From JAKAIY01 sp963809385 (GTDB lineage: Bacteria > Chloroflexota > Ktedonobacteria > Ktedonobacterales > JADMIN01), in the NCBI GenBank assembly GCA_963809385.1, contig CAWEJL010000018.1, positions 62,001 to 126,000 on the forward strand: a stretch of DNA of 64,000 bases, given 5' to 3'. The position numbers and the translations under genes are program-made. The notes beneath the pieces are model-generated. The model saw only the letters and a list, made by a program, of their open reading frames with translations. It searched no databases and was not told the origin of the DNA. Below are positions 44,944-53,973 of the stretch, one piece after another; position 1 is the first letter of the stretch, and every line of letters begins with the position of its first letter.

Positions 44944-44955
44944 AAGGAGACGGAA

Positions 44956-45891
44956 TTGAACAACGAGTTTCGCCTGTTCGCGGGCACGGCCAATCCGGCG
45001 CTGGCTGAGCTGATCGCGCGCCAGCTGCGGGCGCCACTCAGCCCCTGTGTGATTGAGCGCTTCCCGGATGGGGAGGTGTCAGTCCGGCTCGAGGAATCCG
45101 TGCGGGGCTGCGAGGTCTTCATCATCCAGCCGACATCGCCACCGGTTGATGAGCATGTGATGGAACTGCTGATCTTCGCTGACGCCTGCCGCCGCGCGGC
45201 AGCCGCGCGTATCACGGCCATCATTCCGTACTTCGGCTACGCGCGCCAGGACCGCCGGCGCGGCCAGCGGGCGCCGGTCACCGCCAGTATGCTCGCGCAG
45301 CTGATGCAGGCCGTTGGCATTGACCAGGTAATGTCGGTAGATATTCACGCCGATCAGCTGGAGGGATTCTTCCAGATCCCCATGGACGCCCTGACCGCGA
45401 CGCCGCTCCTCTGCGCCGCGATCCAGCCTACCCTATCGCCTGGCGTGGTCGTGGTGTCCCCCGACGTTGGCCGGGTGGCCGTGGCGACGGACTACGCCCG
45501 GCGGTTGGGGACCTCGGTTGTCGTGCTGCACAAACACCGCGAAAGCGCCACCCAGACGACGGTCACCCACGTCGTAGGGGATGTCGCGGGCCGCTCGTGC
45601 CTCATCATCGATGACATGATCTCGACCGGCGGTACCATCGCGCGCGCCATCGAGGCGTTGCTGGGGGCGGGCGCGCGTCCCGAGATGACTATCGCCGCGA
45701 CGCATGGCGTGTTCACGGCGGGCGCGCGCGAGGCGTTGAGCCACCCCAGCGTGCGCGGCGTGTACGTCACGGACACCATCCCAGTGAACACAGAGGGGTG
45801 GGAGCGCCTGCATGTCGTCTCAGTCGCGCCGCTGCTGGCGGAGGCGATTGCGCGGGTGCGCGAGGACGGCTCACTCAGCGGTCTGCGCTAG
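44956..45891 (+). CDS. prs: Ribose-phosphate pyrophosphokinase
   Basis: The start is a TTG at 44956 behind GGGAAGGAGA, giving 311 residues beginning NNEFRLFAG. Features are FPDGEVSVRLEESVRG, the ATP-binding YFGYARQDRRRGQRAPVTAS flexible loop, VDIHADQLEGFF and the PRPP loop LIIDDMISTGGTI. It makes PRPP from ribose-5-phosphate and ATP for nucleotide, His and Trp synthesis. The loop and length fit class I enzymes. An array of 11-bp repeats lies immediately upstream. Downstream on the same strand are rtcB and a phosphoribosyltransferase. Confidence 0.9.
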   Translation: MNNEFRLFAGTANPALAELIARQLRAPLSPCVIERFPDGEVSVRLEESVRGCEVFIIQPTSPPVDEHVMELLIFADACRRAAAARITAIIPYFGYARQDRRRGQRAPVTASMLAQLMQAVGIDQVMSVDIHADQLEGFFQIPMDALTATPLLCAAIQPTLSPGVVVVSPDVGRVAVATDYARRLGTSVVVLHKHRESATQTTVTHVVGDVAGRSCLIIDDMISTGGTIARAIEALLGAGARPEMTIAATHGVFTAGAREALSHPSVRGVYVTDTIPVNTEGWERLHVVSVAPLLAEAIARVREDGSLSGLR

Positions 45892-46028
45892 AGCCGGGGA
45901 GGCGTGCGTGGGGCTGGCGCGATCCATGCGGAAGACGCGCTGGCGTGTCGCGGCGTGGCGACCGATGGCCCGCGATGCGCCGCGCCATCCGATCATGGCG
46001 GGATGGCGTACAGGAAGGTTGGCGAGAG

Positions 46029-47522
46029 ATGAGCGCGTCGCAAGCCAGCGCGTCTGGGCTACGTGACTGGAGCGGCTGGAAAGACCTGGCGGTCTGGCGC
46101 GGCGAAGGCTACTACACCCTCCAGACGGCGGACACCGGCGCCACGCCGGTCCGCCTGTTCCTGACGCCCGCGCTGCTGGCCAGCCTGGAGGACGGCGTCT
46201 ACCCGCAGATCGTAAACGCCACGCGCTTCCCGGGTGTGACACTGGTGGTTATCACGCCGGACGCGCATACGGGCTATGGCGTGCCAGTCGGCAGCGTCAT
46301 CCTGACCGACGCCGAGCGCGGCGCCATCGCTATGGGGCCGGTCGGCTTCGACATCGGCTGCGGCATGATGAGCGCGCGCTCGAATGTGCCAGCGGAGGCC
46401 GCCACCTACGAGCGGCGGCTGGCGTTCAACCGCGCCGTCATGCGCCGTGTGGAGATGGGAGTGGGGGGCAAGCGCAAGCGCCACCGCCTGGGAGAAATCA
46501 GCGAGAAGGAGTTTCAGCGGCTCGTGCGGGGTGGCGCCGAATACTACGTGGAGGCGTACGGCGCCACGTTCGACCGCAGCCATGCTGAGCGCCATCGCAT
46601 CCCCGTAGATGACGCCTGGCGCATCCCCTGGGGCGGCAAGGGCAAGCCGGAGCGCGGTATCGAGGAGCTTGGCTCGCTCGGCGGCGGCAACCACTTCATC
46701 GAGTTGCAGCGCTGCGAGGAGACCGGGACAATTTTCGTGCAGGTGCACACCGGCAGCCGGGGCTTCGGCCACGGGATGGTGACGAACTACCTGGAGCTGG
46801 CGCGAGCCGAGCATCCCGAGATCAAGGAGCTGGACCTGGGATACTTCCTGCCCGACTCGCCCCACTACCGCGACTACCTCAACGCGGTGGCCGCTGGCGG
46901 CAATTACGCCATTCTCAACCGGCTGATCATTTACGAGCAGGTCGCGGAGGCTTTCCGCGAGGTCTTTCAAGCGGAACTGGAGCTGATCTACGAAATCAGC
47001 CACAACCTGGCGCAGCGCGAGTGGAACCCGGAGGTTGGCGAGTCCTGGGTCCACCGCAAGGGCGCGACGCGCGCCTTTCCGGCGGGCCATCCCGGGCTTG
47101 CGGGGACTATGTGGGAGTCTACCGGCCATCCGGTGCTGATTCCTGGCAGCAATATGGACTACAGTTACATCTTGCGCCCGCTGCCCGGCGCGGTGAAGAG
47201 CGCCTTCTCGGTCAATCACGGCGCTGGGCGTCGCATGTCGCGCGGCGCCGCAATTCGCGGGCTCTCGCAGGAAGCGATCAACGCGCAATACCGCGCGGCG
47301 GGCATTCCCGTGAACTATCAGGCGCCCGTGCCGATTGACGAGGCGGCGCCGTGCTACAAGCTCGCTCACGAGGTCGTTTCCGCCGTCGTCGAGGCTGGCC
47401 TGGCGCGGATCGAATATACCCTGTGGCCGCTCTCCTCGCTCAAGGGAACGGAGACACGACGGATGCGGCGCAGGCGCGCGCCCGCCCAGGAAACGGGCGC
47501 CACAGCGGCGCCTCGGTCATAG
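46029..47522 (+). CDS. rtcB: RtcB-family RNA ligase
   Basis: The 497-residue protein has the RtcB signatures: GFDIGCGMMSARS with the metal-binding aspartate and cysteine, GSLGGGNHFIELQ, VHTGSRGFGH, and SVNHGAGRRMSRGAA with the guanylated histidine. RtcB joins 2',3'-cyclic phosphate or 3'-phosphate RNA ends to 5'-OH ends using GTP and Mn2+, in tRNA splicing or RNA repair. The ATG at 46029 is preceded by GGAAGG. No archease or RtcA/RtcR gene is adjacent; its neighbours are prs and a phosphoribosyltransferase. The last 30 residues are basic and low-complexity. Confidence 0.92.
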   Translation: MSASQASASGLRDWSGWKDLAVWRGEGYYTLQTADTGATPVRLFLTPALLASLEDGVYPQIVNATRFPGVTLVVITPDAHTGYGVPVGSVILTDAERGAIAMGPVGFDIGCGMMSARSNVPAEAATYERRLAFNRAVMRRVEMGVGGKRKRHRLGEISEKEFQRLVRGGAEYYVEAYGATFDRSHAERHRIPVDDAWRIPWGGKGKPERGIEELGSLGGGNHFIELQRCEETGTIFVQVHTGSRGFGHGMVTNYLELARAEHPEIKELDLGYFLPDSPHYRDYLNAVAAGGNYAILNRLIIYEQVAEAFREVFQAELELIYEISHNLAQREWNPEVGESWVHRKGATRAFPAGHPGLAGTMWESTGHPVLIPGSNMDYSYILRPLPGAVKSAFSVNHGAGRRMSRGAAIRGLSQEAINAQYRAAGIPVNYQAPVPIDEAAPCYKLAHEVVSAVVEAGLARIEYTLWPLSSLKGTETRRMRRRRAPAQETGATAAPRS

Positions 47523-47675
47523 CGAAATTGCCAGTTGGTGTGCAACGTGCGTGACAGGACATGCCTGCGCTGTGAGCGGGTCGAGACGCGATTGCGACAA
47601 TCTTACGAAGGGGAAACGCGGGCGTGCGCGGGAAGGAATCCGCGCCCCGCGAGTTGACAGATCGCGAGGAAGAGG

Positions 47676-48377
47676 ATGGACAGGCAATCGAACATACGGT
47701 TATTTCGCGACCGGACTGACGCTGGCAGGTTGCTAGCGAATGAGTTGACCGTGTACGCCAACCGGCGGGATGTGCTGGTGCTGGGCCTGCCGCGCGGCGG
47801 CGTGCCGGTCGCGTATGAGGTGGCCAAAGCGCTGGGCGCGCCGCTGGACATCATCCTGGTTCGCAAACTAGGCGTGCCGGGCGAGCAAGAGCTGGCGATG
47901 GGAGCCATCGCGTCGGGCGGCGTGCGCGTGCTCAATGAGGATGTCGTCCGCATGCTCCGCGTGCCAGACAGCGTCATCGAGAGCGTCACCGCCAGAGAGC
48001 GGCGCGAGCTGGACCGGCGCGAGCGCCTCTATCGGGGCGATCACCCCGCGCCAGTCATTGAGGGCAAAACGGTCATTCTGGTTGATGACGGCATCGCGAC
48101 CGGGGCCACCGTGCGCGCCGCCATCGCGCTCGTGCGCAAGCAGCGGCCAGCGGCGGTGGTGGTCGCGACCCCCGTCGCCCCCGCCTCCACCTGCGCCGAG
48201 CTGCGCGCGCACGTAGATGCGCTGATCTGTGTGATGGAGCCGGATGACTTCCTGGCGATCGGCTTCTGGTATGAGTCGTTCCCGCAAACGACCGACGAGG
48301 AGATTCAGTCGCTGCTCGGCTACGCCTGGAGCGATCATCCGGCAGCCGGGCAGCCCGCGCCTGAGGCCGGCCCGTAA
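47676..48377 (+). CDS. Phosphoribosyltransferase family protein
   Basis: The 233-residue protein starts with FRDRTDAGRLLANEL and GLPRGGVPVAYEVA. It has IILVRKLGVPGEQELAMGAI and the PRPP-binding loop VILVDDGIATGATVRAAI. It belongs to a type I PRTase group often encoded next to, or fused to, a dienelactone-hydrolase-like domain (as in mycobacterial Rv0571c-type proteins). Here the hydrolase gene follows after 27 bases. The base substrate is unknown. Confidence 0.85.
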   Translation: MDRQSNIRLFRDRTDAGRLLANELTVYANRRDVLVLGLPRGGVPVAYEVAKALGAPLDIILVRKLGVPGEQELAMGAIASGGVRVLNEDVVRMLRVPDSVIESVTARERRELDRRERLYRGDHPAPVIEGKTVILVDDGIATGATVRAAIALVRKQRPAAVVVATPVAPASTCAELRAHVDALICVMEPDDFLAIGFWYESFPQTTDEEIQSLLGYAWSDHPAAGQPAPEAGP

Positions 48378-48404
48378 TTCGGACCGTTTCCGCTTGAGGG
48401 AAAA

Positions 48405-49158
48405 GTGAGTACTCCCATGAACACTCGCGACAATCAATCCCAGCAGGGCGCGCAGTCCCATCTGGTCGCGGTCACGGCTGGACAGGTCACGCTCGAAGGC
48501 ATGCTAGAGATTCCCGCTGGCGCGCGGGGCATCGTGCTCTTCGCGCATGGCAGCGGCAGCAGCCGCCACAGCCCGCGCAACCGCTACGTCGCGCGGGCGC
48601 TCCAGGAAGGCGGCCTGGCGACGCTGCTGCTGGACCTGCTGACGGCGGAGGAAGAGGAGGTAGACCAGGTGACGGCGCATCTCCGCTTCGATATTCACGC
48701 TGCTCGCCGAGCGCCTCGCCGGCGCGACCGACTGGCTGCTCCAGGAGCCGGAGACGCGCCATCTGCGCATCGGTTACTTTGGCGCGAGCACGGGAGCGGC
48801 GGCGGCGCTCGTGGCGGCCGCCCAGCGCCCCGACGCCATCGCCGCGATTGTCTCGCGCGGAGGACGCCCCGACCTCGCCGGGCCGTCGCTGGCTCGCGTG
48901 CGGGCGCCGACGCTGCTGATCGTGGGCGGGTACGATGAGCCCGTAATAGAGATGAACGAAGACGCGCGGCGACAGCTCTCGGTGGAGAAGCGGCTCGTCA
49001 TCGTTCCCGGCGCGACCCACCTGTTCGAGGAGCCGGGGACGCTCGAGCAGGTCGCCCGTCTGGCGCGTGACTGGTTCACGCGGTACCTTGCGCCACCAGC
49101 GCCGGGACAGTTGCACGCGCCGGGAGAGGCCGACCAGCCGGAGGGGCGCGCCAGGTAG
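48405..49158 (+). pseudogene. Dienelactone hydrolase-like alpha/beta hydrolase, frameshifted
   Basis: A GTG (48405) or ATG (48417) start gives VTLEGMLEIPAGARGIVLFA, then HGSGSSRHSPRNRYVA, the oxyanion region of dienelactone hydrolase-like enzymes. An extra base near 48696 shifts the frame. The other frame continues TLLAERLAGATDWLLQ, the nucleophile elbow GYFGASTGAAAA, APTLLIVGGYDEPV with the catalytic aspartate, and GATHLFEEPG with the histidine, to 49158. The triad is complete once the shift is removed. It partners the phosphoribosyltransferase upstream; the substrate is unknown. Confidence 0.78.
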
Positions 49159-49334
49159 ATCAGCGCCCACTGGGCTATTCGCCCAACGGTATACGTCCTT
49201 TACGGTGTATGCTTTAAAGATTGGGGCCAACGTTGCGCCAGCGCATGTACAGCCAGTCACACTTTAGGTCGGTACGTGGCTATCGCTCATGGCGTTACAA
49301 ATGAAGCACGACGATCAGAAAAGAGGCGGCAATC

Positions 49335-51110
49335 ATGACGAGCGTAGACGAAGGCCGGATAAAAGAACAGGAAGAACGCCAGAGCGCCGCCGTCCCCATG
49401 GATGGCGGTGAGATGGCGCGGGAATTCGCCGCGCTTGGGCTGGGCCCCGATGCGTTGCGCGCTATGGCCGATTTGGGGTATGGCGCCCCCACGCCTATCC
49501 AGCGGCAGGCGATTCCGCTGCTGCTCGCCGGGCGCGATATCATCGCGCAGGCCCCGACCGGCACGGGCAAGACGGCGGCGTATGGCTTGCCGATGATCGA
49601 GCGCCTGGACGGGCAGCTGTTCGCCCCGCAGGCGCTGATCGTGACGCCGACACGCGAGCTGGCGATCCAGGTCGCGGAAGCGTTGCATGCCTTCGGCAAG
49701 TATCGTGAGATTGTGACGCTGCCGATCTATGGCGGCCAGCCCTATGAGCGGCAGTTGCGGGCGTTGGCGCGTGGCGTACAGGTGGTCGTTGGCACACCTG
49801 GGCGTCTGCTGGACCATATCCGCCGCAAGAAGCTCGATCTCACCAGCGTGCAAATGGTGGTGCTCGACGAAGCTGATGAGATGCTCAACATGGGCTTCAT
49901 CGAGGACATCGAGGCGATTCTGGCTGAAGCGCCCGCCGCGCGCCAGACCGCGCTCTTCTCCGCGACGATTTCCCCACGTATCACGCGGCTGGCGGAGCAG
50001 TACTTGCGCCACCCCGAGCATGTGGTCGCGGTGACCCCTGAGGCCATCGGGCTGCGCGTGCGGCAGGTGTATTACGAGACGCTCCCGTCAGGCAAGCTCG
50101 AAGCGCTCTCGCGCATCCTGGATATCGAGGAGCCGGAATCGGCGATTGTGTTCGTGCGCACCCGGCGCGACGCCGATACGCTCACCGAACAGCTGACCGG
50201 GCTGGGCTATCTCGCGCAGGCGATCCACGGCGAGATTCCGCAGGCCCAGCGTGAGCTCGTCCTGCAGCGCTTCCGCAGCGGGCATACGCAGCTGCTCGTG
50301 GCGACGGACATCGCCGCGCGCGGGCTGGATATTCCCGACGTGAGTCATGTGATCAACTACGACTTGCCCCTCGAGCCAGACGCCTATGTGCACCGCATTG
50401 GGCGCACGGGGCGCGCCGGACGCAGCGGTGAGGCGCTGACGCTCGTGACGCCACGGGAGCGTCGCCAGCTACGGTTGATCGAGCTTGCCACGCATCGCCG
50501 CTTGCAGGCGCTGAGCCTGCCGACGGCGGCGGATGTCGCGGCGCGGCGGCGCGCGGCGTTCCGTGAGGACGTGCTCAAGCTGCTGGATGCCGGTCAGCTC
50601 GATCCTTTCCTCGCGCTCGTGCAGGATCTCTCAGGCACGCATGATCCGGCTGAGCTGGCCGCCGCCGCGTTCAAGATGGCGGCGCAGGCGCGCGAAGCGA
50701 AACGACCCGGCCGCGAGGCGGCGTGGGGGCGGCAACCTGCCGAGACACCCGCCGCGCCAGAGATGGGGCTTCCAGCGCAGCCGCGACCACGGCCCCGCGC
50801 GCGCGGCGCTGGCCGGATGGCGCGGCTCTTTCTCCGCGTTGGCCGGCGTGATGGCGTGCGCCCCGCTGATCTGGTCGGCGCGATTGCGAATGAAGCGGGC
50901 GTACCTGGGAATATCATCGGCGACATTGATATCTACGACGCCTTCTCATTTGTAGAAGCGCCGGAGGAGTCGGCGGCGATGATCATCGCGGCGCTCAATC
51001 AGACGACAATCCAGGGGCGCAAGCCCCAGGCGACCATCGCACGGCCCGGTGATGAGGCGCCGGCGCGCCCGAGAGAAAAAGCCCGGCGACCAGCCCGCGA
51101 GCGCCCATAA
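49335..51110 (+). CDS. DEAD-box RNA helicase (DeaD/CsdA-like)
   Basis: The 591-residue protein has all core motifs: a Q motif (GYGAPTPIQRQAIP), Walker A APTGTGKT, PTRELAIQ, DEAD in VVLDEADEML, SAT in LFSATISP, then ARGLDIPDV and HRIGRTGRAGR. A DbpA/CsdA-type RNA-binding domain follows at about residues 480-560 (RLFLRVGRRDGVRPADLVGA), then a basic tail. It unwinds structured RNA in ribosome assembly or cold adaptation. About 175 bases of leader precede the start, which is common for cold-regulated helicases. It closes the prs-rtcB-PRTase run; a hairpin follows. Confidence 0.92.
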   Translation: MTSVDEGRIKEQEERQSAAVPMDGGEMAREFAALGLGPDALRAMADLGYGAPTPIQRQAIPLLLAGRDIIAQAPTGTGKTAAYGLPMIERLDGQLFAPQALIVTPTRELAIQVAEALHAFGKYREIVTLPIYGGQPYERQLRALARGVQVVVGTPGRLLDHIRRKKLDLTSVQMVVLDEADEMLNMGFIEDIEAILAEAPAARQTALFSATISPRITRLAEQYLRHPEHVVAVTPEAIGLRVRQVYYETLPSGKLEALSRILDIEEPESAIVFVRTRRDADTLTEQLTGLGYLAQAIHGEIPQAQRELVLQRFRSGHTQLLVATDIAARGLDIPDVSHVINYDLPLEPDAYVHRIGRTGRAGRSGEALTLVTPRERRQLRLIELATHRRLQALSLPTAADVAARRRAAFREDVLKLLDAGQLDPFLALVQDLSGTHDPAELAAAAFKMAAQAREAKRPGREAAWGRQPAETPAAPEMGLPAQPRPRPRARGAGRMARLFLRVGRRDGVRPADLVGAIANEAGVPGNIIGDIDIYDAFSFVEAPEESAAMIIAALNQTTIQGRKPQATIARPGDEAPARPREKARRPARERP

Positions 51111-51117
51111 GCGACAT

Positions 51118-51150
51118 GCGGGTAGCGGTGGCCTGGCCACCGCTACCCGC
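51118..51150. terminator. Bidirectional terminator, helicase/sulfatase
   Basis: A 16-bp stem (51118-51133 and 51135-51150) lies between the convergent genes, eight bases after the helicase stop. Confidence 0.75.
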
Positions 51151-51171
51151 GCATTCACGCTCCGGACGCGC

Positions 51172-53523
51172 TCACTCCTGCATCAGCATCGCCTCCGCCT
51201 GCCGCTCGATGTCGACGTAGGGCTCACCGCTCACGTCCACGGCAAGCATCCTGATCGTGCCGCCCGTGAAGCGCCAGGGTCGCTCGCCGGGGAAGTCACT
51301 GGTCACGGCCCGCGCGCTGCGCCCCACCGTCAGCCCAGTGCCACTGCCGAACGGGCCAGGCTGGGTCTTGATGCGCCCCTCGCCGACCTTCTTGTCGCCG
51401 ATGTAGAGCGAGAGGATGCCCGTCGCGACGCCTGGCCCCTCCTGGCCATCCTTGACGAACGCCGCCGACAGAATCAGGTTCGCGCCCACCGGTAGCTCGG
51501 CGTCCGCGACGATCTGTTGCTCGACCATGCCGACGAAGTTATAGACGTAGCGCAGCCGGTTGTCCTTGACATACAAGGTATGCCCGCCAAAGCGCGAACC
51601 CTGGGCGAAGAGCGCCCCGCGCGCGCCGGGGGCGGGAAGATCCACAAGCGCGCCGATCGTGAACGAGCGGTTGCGAATGTTGACCGCCTGCGCCTCAGGC
51701 ACCGACGCCACGTCCGCGTAGTAGCGGTAACGGTTGCGCGGCGTAGTCAGCTGTGGCCGCGGGGTGGTGAATATCTCGACCGCCGAGCGGTCATCGAGGG
51801 GGAACGCGCCATTCGCCCCCGCCTCGGCGAACCACAGGTTCACCAGCTCGCGCAGCTTGTCCGGCTGCGCCGCCGCCAGATCATGCCGCTCCGCCCGGTC
51901 CACCTCGGTGTGGTAGAGCTCCCAGACATCGTCGTTGAAGTGGCTCCAGCCGCTGATCGTGGGATGCGTCGTCACCGCCTTCCAGCCCTCGTGCCAGATG
52001 CCGCGCGAGCCGAGCATCGCATAGAATTGTGTCGTCCGCCTGCTCGGCGCGGCGGCGTCGTCGAAGCTGTAGCGCATGCTGACGCCATCGAATGGGCTCT
52101 GCGTATAGCCCTTGATTGTCGCCGGGGCCTGCACGTTGAGGACATCCAGGATGGTCGGGACGATGTCGATCGCGTGATGGTACTGCGCGCGCAGCTCGCC
52201 CCGCGCCCGTATGCCGTGCGGCCACGCGATGATGCAGGGGTCGGTCGTGCCGCCGGCGAACTCGTAGCGCTTCCACAGCTTGAAGGGCGTGTTGAACGCC
52301 ATCGCCCAGCCGTTGGGGTAGTGGTTGTAGGTCTTCGGGCTGCCCAGGTCGTCGAGCAGCGCGAGGTTCGCGTCGATGTCGTCGGGAACCCCATTGAAGA
52401 GCTTGTTTTCGTTGACCGAGCCGTTGGGGCCGCCCTCACCGCTGGCGCCGTTGTCCGAGACCAGAATCACGAGCGTGTTCTCGCGCTGCCCGCTCTCCTC
52501 CAGATAGTCCAGCAGCCGCCCGATATGGTAGTCCGCATGGGCCAGGAACCCGGCGTAGACCTCAGCCATGCGCGCGAACAGCCGCTGCTCCTTGTCGGAG
52601 AGCGTGTCCCATGGCCGCGTGAAGTCCACCGCCGGGAAGGGTCGCCCATCCGGCCCGGTGCGGGTCTGGGGCGTGCCAATCGGGTTGATGGGCGGCAGCT
52701 CAGTGTCCGCTGGGACGATCCCCATGGACTTCTGGCGCGCCAGAGTGTGCGCGCGCATCGCTTCGTAGCCCATGTCGAAGCGGCCACGATACTTGTCGAT
52801 CCACTCGCGGGGCGCCTGGTGCGGCGCATGGGCGGCGCCGGGCGCGTAGTAGAGGAAGAACGGCTTGTCGGGGGCGACGGCCTTGGCGTCCTTGATGAAC
52901 GCGAGGGCCTGGTCGGTGATGTCGGTGGTGAAGTGGTAACCTTCCTCGGGCGACGCTGGCTGGTCAACCGGGTGATTGTCGTAGATCAAGTCCGGGTACC
53001 ATTGGTTTGTCTCACCGCCCAGGAACCCGTAGTAGCGCTCGAAGCCCCGGCCACTGGGCCAGTTGCGGCGAGGCGAGGCGAGGTTCATCTCGTCGGTCGG
53101 GCACAGGTGCCATTTGCCCACGAGGTAGGTGTTCCAGCCGCGCTCGCCCAGGATCTCCGAGAGCATGCCGTTTTCCGGTGGGACCGTGCCGCTCGCGTTG
53201 GGGAACCCGATGGCCGCCTCGGTGACACAGGCCATGCTGTTGCGGGTGTGGTTGCGGCCGGTGAGCAGGCAGGAGCGCGTCGGGGAGCACAGCGCCGTGG
53301 TGTGCCACTGGGTATAGCGGACGCCGTCGGCGGCGATGCGGTCAATGTTGGGGGTCTCGACCGGCCCGCCATAGCAGCCGAGCGCGGAAAAGCCGACGTC
53401 ATCCAGCACGATGTAGAGGACATTGGGCGCGCCTTCAGGCGCCTTGGGGGGTTCAAACGGTTCCCAGTCGGGCTGGGAATCGCGGATGTCGAGGTTGATC
53501 CTGCCCTTGAACGGTTTGGCCAT
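51172..53523 (-). CDS. Arylsulfatase
   Basis: The 783-residue sulfatase begins at the ATG at 53523, with GAGGAG upstream. The metal-site strand VLYIVLDDVGFSALGCYGG is followed by the maturation motif CSPTRSCLLTGR. In it Cys79 would be oxidised to formylglycine and the arginine stabilises it. VGKWHL, a late VSDNGASGEGG metal site and a long C-terminal beta domain (from about residue 560) complete it. Length and sequence style match large mycobacterial arylsulfatases. No signal peptide is visible, so it may act in the cytoplasm on sulfate esters. A sulfatase maturase is encoded divergently. Confidence 0.92.
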   Translation of the reverse strand: MAKPFKGRINLDIRDSQPDWEPFEPPKAPEGAPNVLYIVLDDVGFSALGCYGGPVETPNIDRIAADGVRYTQWHTTALCSPTRSCLLTGRNHTRNSMACVTEAAIGFPNASGTVPPENGMLSEILGERGWNTYLVGKWHLCPTDEMNLASPRRNWPSGRGFERYYGFLGGETNQWYPDLIYDNHPVDQPASPEEGYHFTTDITDQALAFIKDAKAVAPDKPFFLYYAPGAAHAPHQAPREWIDKYRGRFDMGYEAMRAHTLARQKSMGIVPADTELPPINPIGTPQTRTGPDGRPFPAVDFTRPWDTLSDKEQRLFARMAEVYAGFLAHADYHIGRLLDYLEESGQRENTLVILVSDNGASGEGGPNGSVNENKLFNGVPDDIDANLALLDDLGSPKTYNHYPNGWAMAFNTPFKLWKRYEFAGGTTDPCIIAWPHGIRARGELRAQYHHAIDIVPTILDVLNVQAPATIKGYTQSPFDGVSMRYSFDDAAAPSRRTTQFYAMLGSRGIWHEGWKAVTTHPTISGWSHFNDDVWELYHTEVDRAERHDLAAAQPDKLRELVNLWFAEAGANGAFPLDDRSAVEIFTTPRPQLTTPRNRYRYYADVASVPEAQAVNIRNRSFTIGALVDLPAPGARGALFAQGSRFGGHTLYVKDNRLRYVYNFVGMVEQQIVADAELPVGANLILSAAFVKDGQEGPGVATGILSLYIGDKKVGEGRIKTQPGPFGSGTGLTVGRSARAVTSDFPGERPWRFTGGTIRMLAVDVSGEPYVDIERQAEAMLMQE

Positions 53524-53973
53524 CGTGTCGTCGCTCCTCATAGTTGGGTGATAGGTGAATGCCGCGCTGGTCAGCGCACATGAGACGCCTTTGCGCGCGT
53601 TCTCTACGCTGCCCCCGCCTGCGAGGCCGGTTTGCGCAGCTCGTTTCGCCCTGATCTTGCTAAGCATCCTGTAGCTGGCGATCGGTAAGCGTCAGCTTTC
53701 ACCATATCCCGGCGGCCAGTGGAATGCTGGATACAGCCTGAAATCCAGCGTTCGGAAAACAACTCTGCCCTTGTCAAAGCGCATGTGGCGCACCGATGCA
53801 TACGCCATGCCAATGAGTTCCAGGCTCTGAGCAAGGCCCGTCATCCCTGGCGCTCGTGGTATTTGAGCGCATCTTGCGCTCCATCCCCTGCGCTCTGGCA
53901 CGGATTGTGGTTTCTCTTCCGGGCGCCATCTGGCCACAAACAGCCTGCCTTGCTGGAGAAATCAGAAATCGCC
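53524..53973. other. Divergent intergenic region, sulfatase/maturase
   Basis: A 450-base gap between divergent genes. An open frame upstream of the maturase start (from 53719) looks like non-coding sequence and lacks a ribosome site. No repeat or clear promoter pair was identified. Confidence 0.4.

Noticed and set aside
51517..53583. 688-codon plus-strand open frame
   Set aside because: It lies opposite the arylsulfatase; its arginine/valine-rich translation is typical of a shadow frame.
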